Source: Thiotrichales bacterium (GTDB lineage Bacteria; Pseudomonadota; Gammaproteobacteria; Beggiatoales; Beggiatoaceae). From it: a stretch of 54,452 bases of DNA. Of the stretch, positions 1 through 8,119 are shown in pieces. The position numbers and the translations under genes were made by a program. Numbering within the stretch: the first letter of the stretch is position 1; every line of letters starts with the position of its first letter. The stretch is taken from positions 1-54,452 of the forward strand of contig JADGEH010000025.1 of the NCBI GenBank assembly GCA_016744475.1, read 5' to 3'. Under the pieces are notes generated by a model. That model saw only the letters and a program-made list of their open reading frames with translations, searched no databases and was not told the DNA's origin.

Positions 1-28
1 AACAACTGATATAATTTTGCTATATAGT
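1..28. repeat. 28-bp repeat shared with 7525-7552
   Basis: The first 28 bases match 7525-7552 at all but one position. The block has partial dyad symmetry: ACTGATATA near the left, TATATAGT at the right end. Here it forms the first part of an open frame that looks like a transposase remnant. At 7525 it follows a strong hairpin. It may be the edge of an old mobile element. Confidence 0.6.
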
Positions 29-106
29 AAGATTACATCACAAGGTAAATTGAGATATTCAATAGAAGAAAAAAATATAGACTCGGAACGTTTTATTAAA
101 TTTTAA
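2..106 (+). pseudogene. IS630-like transposase remnant (fragment, open at left edge)
   Basis: A reading frame is open from the window edge and stops at TAA 104-106, giving about 34 residues. The stretch GKLRYSIEEKNID followed by SERFIKF resembles the part of IS630-family DDE transposases that reads roughly (S)xxGxLRF...DxFIxFLKRL. The frame stops exactly where the family normally continues with LKRL, and nothing recognisable follows, so this looks like a decayed fragment. The upstream part lies outside the window. The family assignment is by motif resemblance only. The alternative is a chance open frame in AT-rich DNA. Confidence 0.4.
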
Positions 107-174
107 AAACAAATATTAAGAGGGAGAGAAAGGAGGGGGAATAACATCAACTGCTTAAGCGTCACTTGAGCTTA

Positions 175-333
175 GAGCCTATACGAAGATGGGGAATCGA
201 AGCGAAAATTCGCCATTTTGAGGCAGGATTTTCGGTTTTTTAAGGCGAATAGCGAGCTATTTGTTGATAAAAAGCGGAAAACCTGACCAAAAGGGCGGGT
301 TTGCAGCCGATTATCCCATTTTCGTATAGGCTC
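175..333 (+). mobile_element. MITE family A, copy 1 (full length)
   Basis: The terminal inverted repeats are GAGCCTATACGAA at the left and TTCGTATAGGCTC at the right, flanked by TTA (172-174) and TTA (334-336), a 3-bp target duplication. The interior has no ORF of note and contains CAGGNTTTTC / GAAAACCTG inverted segments that would fold into a long hairpin. This orientation (GAAGATGGGG at the left) is called forward. Confidence 0.9.
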
Positions 334-391
334 TTAACTTAATGGCAGTGACGCTCCGCGTGGGAACGAGAAAATACTGATGGACACAGAT

Positions 392-418
392 GATGGGCAA
401 GTGCTGCTTTGTCCATCC
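392..418. repeat. GATGGGCA...TGTCCATCC repeat, copy 1
   Basis: A partly palindromic block related to 34660-34689 and 44282-44311 (GTAGGATGGRCAAAGCGYAGCGTGCCCATC type). This copy is the most diverged of the three. It is an intergenic repeat; no function is visible. Confidence 0.5.
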
Positions 419-500
419 TTCGCTGCTGAATGATGGTGATGCGCCGCTTGTCATGGATGTGATGCGGTTCGTACCTCACCACATCCTACTGCGTGGCTTG

Positions 501-2690
501 TCATTTAGACGTGTTCGAGAGGCTATCTGTGATGGGCTTTCCAAGGGTATGGTTGAGTTGTGAAGGGGAATAGATGGCTCCGCTGAGGTCTGCCCCGCTG
601 AGGTCTGCCCCGCTGAGGTCTGCCCCGCTGAGGGTTGCCCCGATGAGGGTTGCCCCGATGAGGTCTGCCCCTCTGAGGTCTGCCTTGATGAGGTTTGCCC
701 CGCTGAGGTTTGCCAGAATGAGGGTTGCCTTGCTGAGGTCTGCATTGCTGAGGTTTGCCATGCTGAGGTCTGCCCCGCTGAGGGTTGCCCCGATGAGGTT
801 TGCCCCGCTGAGGTATGCCCCGCTGAGGTTTGCCTCTCTGAGGTTTGCCTCTCTGAGGTTTGCCTCTCTGAGGTTTGCCTCTCTGAGGTTTGCCTCTCTG
901 AGGTTTGCCCCGCTGAGGCTTGCCCCGCTGAGGTTTGCCCCGATGAGGTCTGCCCCTCTGAGGTCTGCCCCGCTGAGGCTTACCCCGCTGAGGCTTACCC
1001 CGCTGAGGCTTACCCCGCTGAGGTTTTCTGCTGAAAAATCATAAACAGGGTATAGGCTTGTCGCTGGGGTTTGAACCAATAAAAAGTAATCAGCTACAAC
1101 TACAACTACGCCAAAAGGTGTTTTTATTTCCTCTTTATGCCTTCTACCCGCTAAATAACTTTTCCCTTCTTTTTGCGCAATAAATAACTGCCCCTTCATC
1201 TCATCAGCCCAAGCCGCCAGCTTTGAATCCTCTTCAATATGAACGCCGCGTATCGTCACCCCCGATAAATCACAATCCTTACAATTCTCCTGATTGTTTA
1301 AAAAAGAGAGTACATCCGGTCTTATTGCTTCAATACCCTGCTTTCCTGTCATGACATCAGGCTTGCTTAATAAAACAGGCCGCTTTGCATCCGCTTGAGT
1401 CTGTTCTATCACTTCGGTATTGCTAGATGCAGAGAGAGGCACTTGTTCTTTAAGCTTAGGCACTGCTGCTTCGTGGGGGGTGCCTGATTCTGCGGGTCGT
1501 GTCTGTTTGTCTTCGTGAGGAGCCGTAGTTGCTTCGTCTAATGAAGGCGATAGCCGTTTATGGGGCTGTTCTAGTCTTTTGCGAGCCGCTGCATGGCCTT
1601 GTGCTGAAGCACGTTCAAACCAATGGCGCGCCGTGTCGGGCTGTGCTTCCACCCCTTTGCCCAGCATATAAAATTGACCTAAACGATATTGCGCTTCGGC
1701 ATCCTCTTTTTCACTGGCGGCTTCATACCAATGAGCCGCATGGGTCAAGCGATCTTCTTGTTCATAGCGTTCTGCCATCGCCACCATCATCGGCGGGTCT
1801 TGTACCAGAAGCTGCGCTAACTGAGAATCAGCCTCCGCAATGTGTTGATAGGAGATAGCAGCAGCTAGAGGTTGATCAATAGATTCCAGCAAGTGTGCGC
1901 TTAAAACCTCCCGTTGTTCTTCGGGTATGGCGGGATAATAGATGCTGACAGCATCTTGCATGATTTGATGAGATTCTAAAGGAGTTGGTCGAGGGGGTAA
2001 GGATTGAAGAACATATTGTTGCAGTATCTTGATAGATTTAACAAACTCTTTAGAAACATGAAGGCTCATCTTTAATGATTGTTGCTGATATTTCAAAGAA
2101 AAAAGATATTTCCCAGGTGTCACAGCCTGGAGGTTAGGCGCAATCATAAAGGAAAAGGCACTATGAGCAGGCACCAATGATTGACTGTCCCCCAGTGTTG
2201 TTTCAAAGGTGTTCCTAGGAAACTTAGACAAGTGATAACTAATACTTGTGTTGGTATTGTTTTTTAGAGCAGCTTTATAATAGGGCTTGAAAGGTTGTTT
2301 GAAATGTACAATATATACACCTTCTTCCATTCCATCACTGGCACTGAGTTCTAGGTGTGGAGTAGGTGTGGTCAACCAGATAAAAATCTCTATGAATATG
2401 GCAACCAGTCCTACAAGAACAATGATTATGAATAAGGCTTTTATGTTACGAGAAAATAGTGGCTTTTTGATACCCAGCGTTCTATTTAATGTGTCTACCA
2501 ATGCTTTGAGACGTTCAGGGTTTTTCTTTACCCACTGCACCACATCAATCGCTTGTTGCGTTTGAGCCACCTCTTTTCTTTTATATTCAGAAGGAAACTC
2601 AATCGCCACTAGCACCTCTTCAAACTGTGCAGGCAGTAATTGGGTTAATTGGCTGTGCAATTTTTTATAATCAGACATGGGATCACTCAT
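501..2690 (-). CDS. EAD-like / TM / Sel1 / pentapeptide-repeat protein
   Basis: A ~730-residue protein of unknown function with a mosaic layout (numbering from GTG 2705). Residues ~11-78 form a small alpha-helical domain (LPAQFEEVLVAIEFP ... AIDVVQWVKK) that resembles effector-associated domains of bacterial STAND/caspase conflict systems. Residues ~90-112 form a transmembrane helix. Residues ~310-380 hold Sel1/TPR-like repeats (AEAQYRLGQFYMLGKG). A Pro/Ser/Glu-rich linker follows, with a small domain at ~470-555. Thirty consecutive pentapeptide repeats of A(D/N)LxG type run from ~561 to 710. Starts are possible at GTG 2705 and ATG 2699, 2690 and 2678. I chose 2690 because of the GGAAATGAGG stretch just upstream. 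The gene stands alone among repeats. The pentapeptide part should form a quadrilateral beta-helix in the soluble portion; which side of the membrane it faces is not certain. Confidence 0.8.
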   Translation of the reverse strand: MSDPMSDYKKLHSQLTQLLPAQFEEVLVAIEFPSEYKRKEVAQTQQAIDVVQWVKKNPERLKALVDTLNRTLGIKKPLFSRNIKALFIIIVLVGLVAIFIEIFIWLTTPTPHLELSASDGMEEGVYIVHFKQPFKPYYKAALKNNTNTSISYHLSKFPRNTFETTLGDSQSLVPAHSAFSFMIAPNLQAVTPGKYLFSLKYQQQSLKMSLHVSKEFVKSIKILQQYVLQSLPPRPTPLESHQIMQDAVSIYYPAIPEEQREVLSAHLLESIDQPLAAAISYQHIAEADSQLAQLLVQDPPMMVAMAERYEQEDRLTHAAHWYEAASEKEDAEAQYRLGQFYMLGKGVEAQPDTARHWFERASAQGHAAARKRLEQPHKRLSPSLDEATTAPHEDKQTRPAESGTPHEAAVPKLKEQVPLSASSNTEVIEQTQADAKRPVLLSKPDVMTGKQGIEAIRPDVLSFLNNQENCKDCDLSGVTIRGVHIEEDSKLAAWADEMKGQLFIAQKEGKSYLAGRRHKEEIKTPFGVVVVVADYFLLVQTPATSLYPVYDFSAENLSGVSLSGVSLSGVSLSGADLRGADLIGANLSGASLSGANLREANLREANLREANLREANLREANLSGAYLSGANLIGATLSGADLSMANLSNADLSKATLILANLSGANLIKADLRGADLIGATLIGATLSGADLSGADLSGADLSGAIYSPSQLNHTLGKPITDSLSNTSK
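576..1025 (-). repeat. 15-bp tandem repeat array encoding 30 pentapeptides
   Basis: The 3' end of the pentapeptide gene consists of about thirty 15-bp units such as GCCTCTCTGAGGTTT and GCCCCGCTGAGGTCT. Five adjacent units (826-915 region) encode NLREA and are nearly identical in DNA, which points to recent expansion or homogenisation. The array keeps several frames open on both strands, so long ORFs on the opposite strand here are artefacts. Confidence 0.85.
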
Positions 2691-3149
2691 TTTCCTCATT
2701 TCCACGCTCTGAGCCTTACTGCCATTAAGTTAAGAAAAAAGACTTGAAGTTTAAGCGCTTAACCTCCCCTCCTTGAAGGAGGGGATTGAGGGGTGGTGAG
2801 CAAAGGCATTCATTCCCTGACAAAAAATCGAAGGAAAGAGGCTCTCCATCACCACCCCCTCGCCCCTCCTGCGAGGAGGGGGAATAAAATCAATGGCTTG
2901 CAATGCTACTGGGCTTAACTTAATGGTAGTGACGCTCTGAGCCTCGCTGCCATTCAGCCGTGTAGGGTTTTTTTGCGGCGCGAACGCGGGGAAAGGGTCG
3001 TTGTATTGGAGCATCGAGCGCGTGCGCAAAATGCCGAGTTAGTTTTGTGCAAAAATACAATTCAGTGGCGGCATTATGCGCACCCTACATGGTTCAAGTT
3101 TTTATCCATAAGCCCGTTGGACATGAACCTATGGATGAGATGTTCCAGA
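2691..3149. other. Gene-free region with several short repeats
   Basis: No credible gene. CGCTCTGAGCCTTACTGCC followed by ATTAAGTTAAG (2704-2733) is the inverse of the block near 2914-2950. Two GGAGGGG/CCCCTCC hairpin-forming tracts lie at 2763-2795 and 2860-2885. A 127-bp element bounded by GTAGGGT and ACCCTAC spans 2962-3088. These look like highly iterated intergenic repeats. Confidence 0.55.
2962..3088. repeat. GTAGGGT...ACCCTAC bounded repeat
   Basis: The element begins GTAGGGTTTTTTTGCGGCGC and ends ATTATGCGCACCCTAC, so its outer 7 bases are inverted repeats. The left part (TTGCGGCGCGAACG then GGGGAA) recurs at 20320-20366. It contains no coding frame of note. Confidence 0.5.
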
Positions 3150-3749
3150 CTATTTCAAACGCACATATTCCACCAAAGGCACCACTTTTTTCACACCTTT
3201 CTGGTTACGCATGATCTCTATCACTTCATTGGTTTCTGTGCGGGTGAGTAAACCCATAATGTAGACCACGCGATCAGAGACCGTCAGTTCCACTTGGCTG
3301 GCGCGTACCTTAGCGGGCAACAAAGCGGCATTGCCGAGCATACGGATTTGCATATCGTATTCTTGTTGCGCCGCAGGCAAGGGCTTGCTAATCACCACTT
3401 CGTTGTAAATTTTACGAATATTCGGCACCTTACGCGCAATATTGACAATCTGTTGGCGCATCTCTTGATTGGGCGCTTCTCCAGCCAATAAAACGATGCG
3501 ATTAAAGGAAAACACTTTTACTCGTGAACTATCTGGAATACGGCTGTCTTGTTTCAAACTATTAATAATCCGCGCTGCGATTTCACTATCTTGATCCGAC
3601 ATATTAGCCGCCCGCCGATCAGAAAAGATAGACATAGCCGCCCCACCCGTTCCGGCGGCAGCAGCACCAATCACCACAGCGGCACAGCCCTGTAAGAACG
3701 GCATGAGCACCAATAAAGCAATGAGAGACCAGGGTTTAGTAGAGGGCAT
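3150..3749 (-). CDS. dolP: Outer-membrane BON-domain lipoprotein (DolP/YraP-like)
   Basis: A 199-residue lipoprotein with a signal peptide ending in the lipobox LQGC (lipidated Cys22). A glycine/alanine-rich segment follows, then two BON domains at about residues 55-120 and 130-195, the arrangement of E. coli DolP (191 aa). In that family the protein sits in the outer membrane, binds anionic phospholipid at division sites and supports envelope integrity. The start has a good ribosome site (AAGGAG). It lies 21 bp downstream of diaA, as in enterobacteria, which supports the assignment and suggests co-transcription. Confidence 0.9.
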   Translation of the reverse strand: MPSTKPWSLIALLVLMPFLQGCAAVVIGAAAAGTGGAAMSIFSDRRAANMSDQDSEIAARIINSLKQDSRIPDSSRVKVFSFNRIVLLAGEAPNQEMRQQIVNIARKVPNIRKIYNEVVISKPLPAAQQEYDMQIRMLGNAALLPAKVRASQVELTVSDRVVYIMGLLTRTETNEVIEIMRNQKGVKKVVPLVEYVRLK

Positions 3750-3770
3750 TGAAATTCTCCTTGAATAGTC

Positions 3771-4430
<660 letters not shown>

Positions 4431-4485
4431 TCAGAGGACAACGATGAACACGGCGGCATCAGTTCGTGAGAAGGCGTGATAAGAT

Positions 4486-4965
4486 TTAAGAATGTTTCAT
4501 GATCCGTTCTTTTTCACGATTCCAATCGCGTTGTTTTTCAGTTTCTCGCTTATCATGCTGTTTCTTACCTTCTGCCATTGCAATTTCCAGCTTTGCGCGT
4601 CCTCTACTCCAATACATTGCGGTAGGAATCAAAGCTTTGCCTTTGCGCTCGACTGCACCGATAAGTTTGTTTAATTCATGCCGATGCAATAATAATTTAC
4701 GAGTACGTTGTGCTTCAGGGATGAAATGCGTAGACACTGTTGGCAAGGGACTGATTAATGCACCGAGCAAAAAGGCTTCGGAATTTTTGATAATCACATA
4801 AGCATCACGCAATTGAGCTTTGCCAGAGCGCAGGCTTTTCACTTCCCAGCCTTCCAGCACTAAACCTGCTTCAAAACGTTCTTCTAATGTGTAATCAAAT
4901 TTAGCCTTTTTGTTTAAGCAGATAGTGCTGCTAGGCGTTTTTTCTTTTTTCTTCGCTTTTGCCAT
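4486..4965 (-). CDS. smpB: SsrA-binding protein SmpB
   Basis: A 159-residue tmRNA partner for rescue of stalled ribosomes. The N-terminal [20 protein letters not shown] and [18 protein letters not shown] blocks form the OB-fold core. The basic C-terminal tail ([18 protein letters not shown]) is the helix that enters the empty mRNA channel. The length matches the family. The start (MAKAKKKEK) has an AGG-type ribosome site. No ssrA (tmRNA) gene was recognised in the window. Confidence 0.97.
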   Translation of the reverse strand: MAKAKKKEKTPSSTICLNKKAKFDYTLEERFEAGLVLEGWEVKSLRSGKAQLRDAYVIIKNSEAFLLGALISPLPTVSTHFIPEAQRTRKLLLHRHELNKLIGAVERKGKALIPTAMYWSRGRAKLEIAMAEGKKQHDKRETEKQRDWNREKERIMKHS

Positions 4966-5041
4966 GGGGATAACCTCGTTTATTCAAAAATCTGTAAAAA
5001 CACTCAGCGGATAACGGTTGAAATGCCAGCATAGCTTAATC

Positions 5042-5938
5042 TTATGTGTGTTGAGATATTTTTTTTGCAGCTTCTCGCAGGCATTGTGCCAGTCGTTTTG
5101 TGGCAGGCCCTAAGTGGGTGGTGGGGGGGTAAATTAAATAAAAAGCTATTTTGCGAGCATCAGGGGGTTCTAGTGGTAAGGCGCGTAAATGTCCACGGCT
5201 CAAATCCTCGGCAACCCAAAAAGACGGCACCCAGCAAAAGCCAAAACCGTGACGCAACATTTCTAGTGCTGTATCTCGACTGCTGACTGTCCAGCGGCGT
5301 GGTGAGCAGACTAATCCCTCTTGTCCTTTTTTGCTGCCCGTGTCGCGGATGAAAATCTGTAGGCTGCGTCCTAAGTCGCGCTGTTCTAAAGGGCGGTTAA
5401 GGCGTTGTAATTCATGCTCAGGATGTGACACGGGGATAAAGTCCATGTTTAACAACCATTCGCCATGACAACCTGCGGGAATGTGTGGATGCAGTCCTAA
5501 ATGTGCTTGTCCGTTAAGAATCACTTCTTCTGTGCCTGATAACACTTCTTCACGGATTAAAATATCCGTGCCTCGACTGTGTGGCTGAAAGTCGGCGAGC
5601 GCATCCAATAACAAAACAGATGGACATAGCACGTCGGTGACTAAGACGATTTCAGTTTCCCAGCCTTGGTGTAATGCCTCGGCGGCGGCTTCTAAATGAT
5701 AGGCATCCATGACTAATTGCCGTGCACGCGGTAGCAAGGCTTTGCCCGCAGGCGTGAGTTGGGCTTTGCGTCCGGTCACGGCTAACAAGCGTGTGCCTAA
5801 TAATTCTTGCAAACGTGCTACCGCATAGCTCACGGTGGATTGGCTTAAATGCAAGCTGTCGGCGGCCTGTGCATAACCGCCTTGCTCCACCACTGCGATA
5901 AAAGCACGCCATTGATCTAAGGTGACTTTGGGGTTCAT
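5042..5938 (-). CDS. LysR-family transcriptional regulator
   Basis: A 298-residue regulator of standard LTTR length. The N-terminal winged helix-turn-helix spans residues ~5-64 (LDQWRAFIAVVEQGGYAQAA, then HLSQSTVSYAVARLQELLG). A LysR-type effector-binding domain covers ~90-290. It diverges from the yceJ-yceI pair across a 360-bp gap, and LTTRs often control the divergent neighbour. A MITE copy now occupies much of that gap, so the link is only a possibility. The ribosome site before ATG is weak. The effector is unknown. Confidence 0.9.
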   Translation of the reverse strand: MNPKVTLDQWRAFIAVVEQGGYAQAADSLHLSQSTVSYAVARLQELLGTRLLAVTGRKAQLTPAGKALLPRARQLVMDAYHLEAAAEALHQGWETEIVLVTDVLCPSVLLLDALADFQPHSRGTDILIREEVLSGTEEVILNGQAHLGLHPHIPAGCHGEWLLNMDFIPVSHPEHELQRLNRPLEQRDLGRSLQIFIRDTGSKKGQEGLVCSPRRWTVSSRDTALEMLRHGFGFCWVPSFWVAEDLSRGHLRALPLEPPDARKIAFYLIYPPTTHLGPATKRLAQCLREAAKKISQHT

Positions 5939-6298
5939 AAACTTCGATTTTTTCGATGAAATACAGTGAATTTTTGCGCTTTTTTATCGAATGAGTCAGG
6001 CATATAGTGTGTACATGATTTTAGAAGTTGTTTGGCACATGATGATGCCATCTTCATGAACACTTCACATTGTCCTGTGATCAATGAGGATAAGATAGAG
6101 TTGGAACTAAGTGAAGCGCATACGCAACAAGTCTTACGAAAACGGGATAATCGACTGCAAATCCGCCCTTTTGCTCAGGTTTTCTGCTTTTTTTTGTTAC
6201 ACGCCCGCTATTCGCCTTAAAAAACCGAAAAATCTGCCTCAAAATAGCAAATTTTCGCTTCGATTCCCCATCTTCGTATAGGCTCTTAAGGAAAAAAC
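5939..6298. other. LysR / yceJ divergent intergenic region
   Basis: The first ~190 bases hold the expected divergent promoters, but I cannot place boxes with confidence. The remainder (6134-6285) is a MITE copy whose right end lies 12 bp before the yceJ start, so part of the yceJ leader is MITE-derived. Confidence 0.6.
6134..6285 (-). mobile_element. MITE family A, copy 2 (left end truncated)
   Basis: Reverse orientation. The right end is intact (CTTCGTATAGGCTC followed by TTA). At the left, TTA (about 6134-6136) is followed directly by CGAAAACGGGATAATCG, so the first nine bases of the inverted repeat (GAGCCTATA) are missing. The interior matches the full-length copies. It sits immediately upstream of yceJ. 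Confidence 0.85.
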
Positions 6299-6841
6299 AT
6301 GCCTTGGAAAAACACAAAAACAGATTACGGATGGCTGTCTAAATCAATCCACGGACTCAGCATCCTGGTGGTGTTCGGATTATTTGCTCTAGGTCTGTGG
6401 ATGCAGGGGTTCGACTACTATCATACTTGGTATCGCACTGCGCCCTATCTGCATAAAAGTATAGGCATTTTATTGTTTGTGCTGACCGTAGCTCGCTTGA
6501 TATGGGTGATGAGTCATCCTAAACCTTTAGCCATTGCGGGCAGTCCTCGTTGGGAACAGCGCGTAGCTCACATCGTACACACAGCCTTGTATCTGCTGCT
6601 GTTTGCCATCATGCTCAGTGGTTATTTAATTTCTACCGCTGATGGACGCGGCATTGCAGTGTTTAACTGGATTGAAATTCCCGCTTTGCCTTGGGCCTTG
6701 CAAGGACAAGAAGATATAGCCGGAGACATTCATAAAATATTAGCTTTTAGCTTGATGGGCTTAGTTGTATTACATGCTTTAGCGGCTTTGAAACACCATT
6801 TTATAAGTCGAGACCGTACCTTACGCCGTATGTTTTTTTAA
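6299..6841 (+). CDS. yceJ: Cytochrome b561 (YceJ/CybB-like)
   Basis: A 180-residue four-helix membrane cytochrome. Conserved histidines lie in helix 1 (KSIHGLSILVV), helix 2 (APYLHKSIGILLF), helix 3 (VAHIVHTALYLLL) and helix 4 (DIHKILAFSLMGLVVLHAL), the usual heme b ligands. Family members shuttle electrons between quinol and periplasmic acceptors. It is followed after 23 bp by a yceI gene, the same pair as E. coli yceJ-yceI. The ribosome site AAGGA lies just after the right end of a MITE copy. Confidence 0.93.
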   Translation: MPWKNTKTDYGWLSKSIHGLSILVVFGLFALGLWMQGFDYYHTWYRTAPYLHKSIGILLFVLTVARLIWVMSHPKPLAIAGSPRWEQRVAHIVHTALYLLLFAIMLSGYLISTADGRGIAVFNWIEIPALPWALQGQEDIAGDIHKILAFSLMGLVVLHALAALKHHFISRDRTLRRMFF

Positions 6842-6864
6842 CCTCATTATTTTGGAGAATGATT

Positions 6865-7440
6865 ATGTTACGCAATACTTTACTCGCTTGTGCATTAGCC
6901 TCTAGCCTGACCGCAGCCCCCTTAATGGCTGAAGATTACGCCATTGATACACAAGGGGCACATGCCTTTATTCAATTTAAAATCAAACACCTGGGGTATA
7001 GCTGGTTGCTCGGACGTTTCAACGAGTTTGGTGGAGATTTTAGCTATGATGAAAAAGACCCTTCAAAAGCAAAAGTCAAAGTTACCATTCAAACCGCCAG
7101 TCTTGATTCTAATCATGCAGAACGTGATAAGCATTTACGTGGAAAAGGCTTTCTTGAAGTAAAAGAATACCCACAAGCTACCTTTGTCAGCACTAGTTTC
7201 ACCGAACAAGCCGATGGCAAAGCGGTTCTTAAAGGAGATTTTACTTTTCACGGCGTGACTAAACCACTCAGCATTGATGTGACACATGTGGGGGCGGGGA
7301 ATGATCCTTGGGGTGGTTATCGACGTGGTTTTGAAGGGCGGACTTCTTTTGCACTAAAAGACTTTGGTATTGAACGCGACTTGGGCCCTGCGTCGCAAGA
7401 AGTTGAATTGTACTTATCAGTGGAAGGGATTCGTCAGTAA
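6865..7440 (+). CDS. yceI: YceI-family periplasmic lipocalin-like protein
   Basis: A 191-residue secreted protein. A 22-residue signal peptide ending PLMA is followed by the YceI beta-barrel (YAIDTQGAHAFIQFKIKHLG ... GDFTFHGVTKPL). Family members bind isoprenoid (polyprenyl/quinone-like) lipids in the periplasm. The pairing with a cytochrome b561 suggests a shared redox-lipid role, which is inference. ATG 6865 is preferred over ATG 6859 because the GGAG at 6854-6857 lies only one base before 6859 but seven before 6865. Confidence 0.94.
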   Translation: MLRNTLLACALASSLTAAPLMAEDYAIDTQGAHAFIQFKIKHLGYSWLLGRFNEFGGDFSYDEKDPSKAKVKVTIQTASLDSNHAERDKHLRGKGFLEVKEYPQATFVSTSFTEQADGKAVLKGDFTFHGVTKPLSIDVTHVGAGNDPWGGYRRGFEGRTSFALKDFGIERDLGPASQEVELYLSVEGIRQ

Positions 7441-7491
7441 GCGTCTATAGCTAAAGTACATCATTTATAGGCTTGCGATAGAGCTAAACCC

Positions 7492-7524
7492 AAGACTGCC
7501 AGTCCTTGAAGGACTGGCAGTCTT
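7492..7524. terminator. Perfect 16-bp-stem hairpin after yceI
   Basis: AAGACTGCCAGTCCTT, one G, then the exact reverse complement. It lies 52 bp after yceI and 114 bp before the end of the convergent gene. It is probably a bidirectional terminator; AA/TT at the stem base replaces a long T-run. The 28-bp repeat at 7525 follows directly. Confidence 0.6.
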
Positions 7525-7552
7525 AACAACTGATATAATTTTTCTATATAGT
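7525..7552. repeat. 28-bp repeat, second copy
   Basis: Matches window positions 1-28 with one difference (TTTTT for TTTTG). It is followed by a GGGTAATACGGCT..AGCCGTGTTATTCC hairpin (about 7576-7607). A related hairpin occurs after glnA (about 42779-42812). Confidence 0.6.
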
Positions 7553-7637
7553 CACTAGAAATGACTCAGATGCAAGGGGTAATACGGCTTTCAGCCGTGT
7601 TATTCCTAAAACACTACAAACAAATGAATGCGTATTA

Positions 7638-8015
7638 TCAATGAGAGTCATCCTCTTCTTTTTTATTTAAGCCCCCCTCCACTACACCTTGAAACCAATC
7701 CGGCATTGTTTTAGGTTTTTCCTCCGTGGGAGGGCTATCTTCACAAATAGCCAATAACTCACGCAACTGATTAACCAGATATTGGCTATTGTTAATGTTT
7801 GGGTTTTCCAACATGCCGTGTAAATGCTGTGCAATACGTCCACGATCTACTTGAGTGCTGGGTTCTAATAACAAAGCAAAAGTGAGTAATTGTGAGGCAG
7901 CCATTGCATTCGCACGATTATTCAACGCTTGAATTGAATTGTTTTGTAGTTCAATGACTTTCAGCAAGTTACTATGTTGTTCCGCCATTTTCTTGACAAA
8001 TTCATGAATATCCAC
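7638..8015 (-). CDS. Hypothetical protein (125 aa)
   Basis: Not recognised. It is a soluble, mostly helical protein. Residues ~1-65 look amphipathic (MDIHEFVKKMAEQHSNLLKV...), the middle is asparagine-rich, and the acidic tail is NKKEEDDSH. There are no membrane segments. The frame begins with GTG at 8015, the only plausible start, with a weak AGG nine bases upstream. It lies about 100 bp downstream of the large hybrid kinase on the same strand and could be its last operon member. Confidence 0.6.
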   Translation of the reverse strand: MDIHEFVKKMAEQHSNLLKVIELQNNSIQALNNRANAMAASQLLTFALLLEPSTQVDRGRIAQHLHGMLENPNINNSQYLVNQLRELLAICEDSPPTEEKPKTMPDWFQGVVEGGLNKKEEDDSH

Positions 8016-8119
8016 AAAGTGCAGCCTGTGATGAGAATGAGTTTCATGAGTAACGCTATCACATAACGCATCGTTTGTCGGGTTTTATCTCAAGCACAAA
8101 AAATCGCCCAAGCACTATT

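Larger units (their letters stand above)
107..500. other. Gene-free region made of repeats
   Basis: No gene is supported here. The stretch holds an AGGAGGGGGAATAA block also seen near 2874, a full MITE copy (174-334), a CTTAACTTAATGGCAGTGACGCTC block that recurs near 2914 and inverted near 2704, and a GATGGGCA...TCCATCC repeat at 392-418. It lies downstream of the minus-strand pentapeptide gene. Confidence 0.6.

Noticed and set aside
576..1025. CRISPR array
   Set aside because: The repeats are 15 bp with no spacers and lie in frame in a coding sequence.
574..1044. Plus-strand ORF of MAPLRSAPLR-type repeats opposite the pentapeptide gene
   Set aside because: It is the antisense of the 15-bp tandem array. 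The repeat unit has no stop in several frames, and there is no ribosome site or family resemblance.
2751..3029. 92-codon minus-strand ORF across the GGAGGGG hairpins
   Set aside because: It is built from repeats (PPPRRRGEGV, IPSFKEG); such strings are common translation artefacts of this repeat type.
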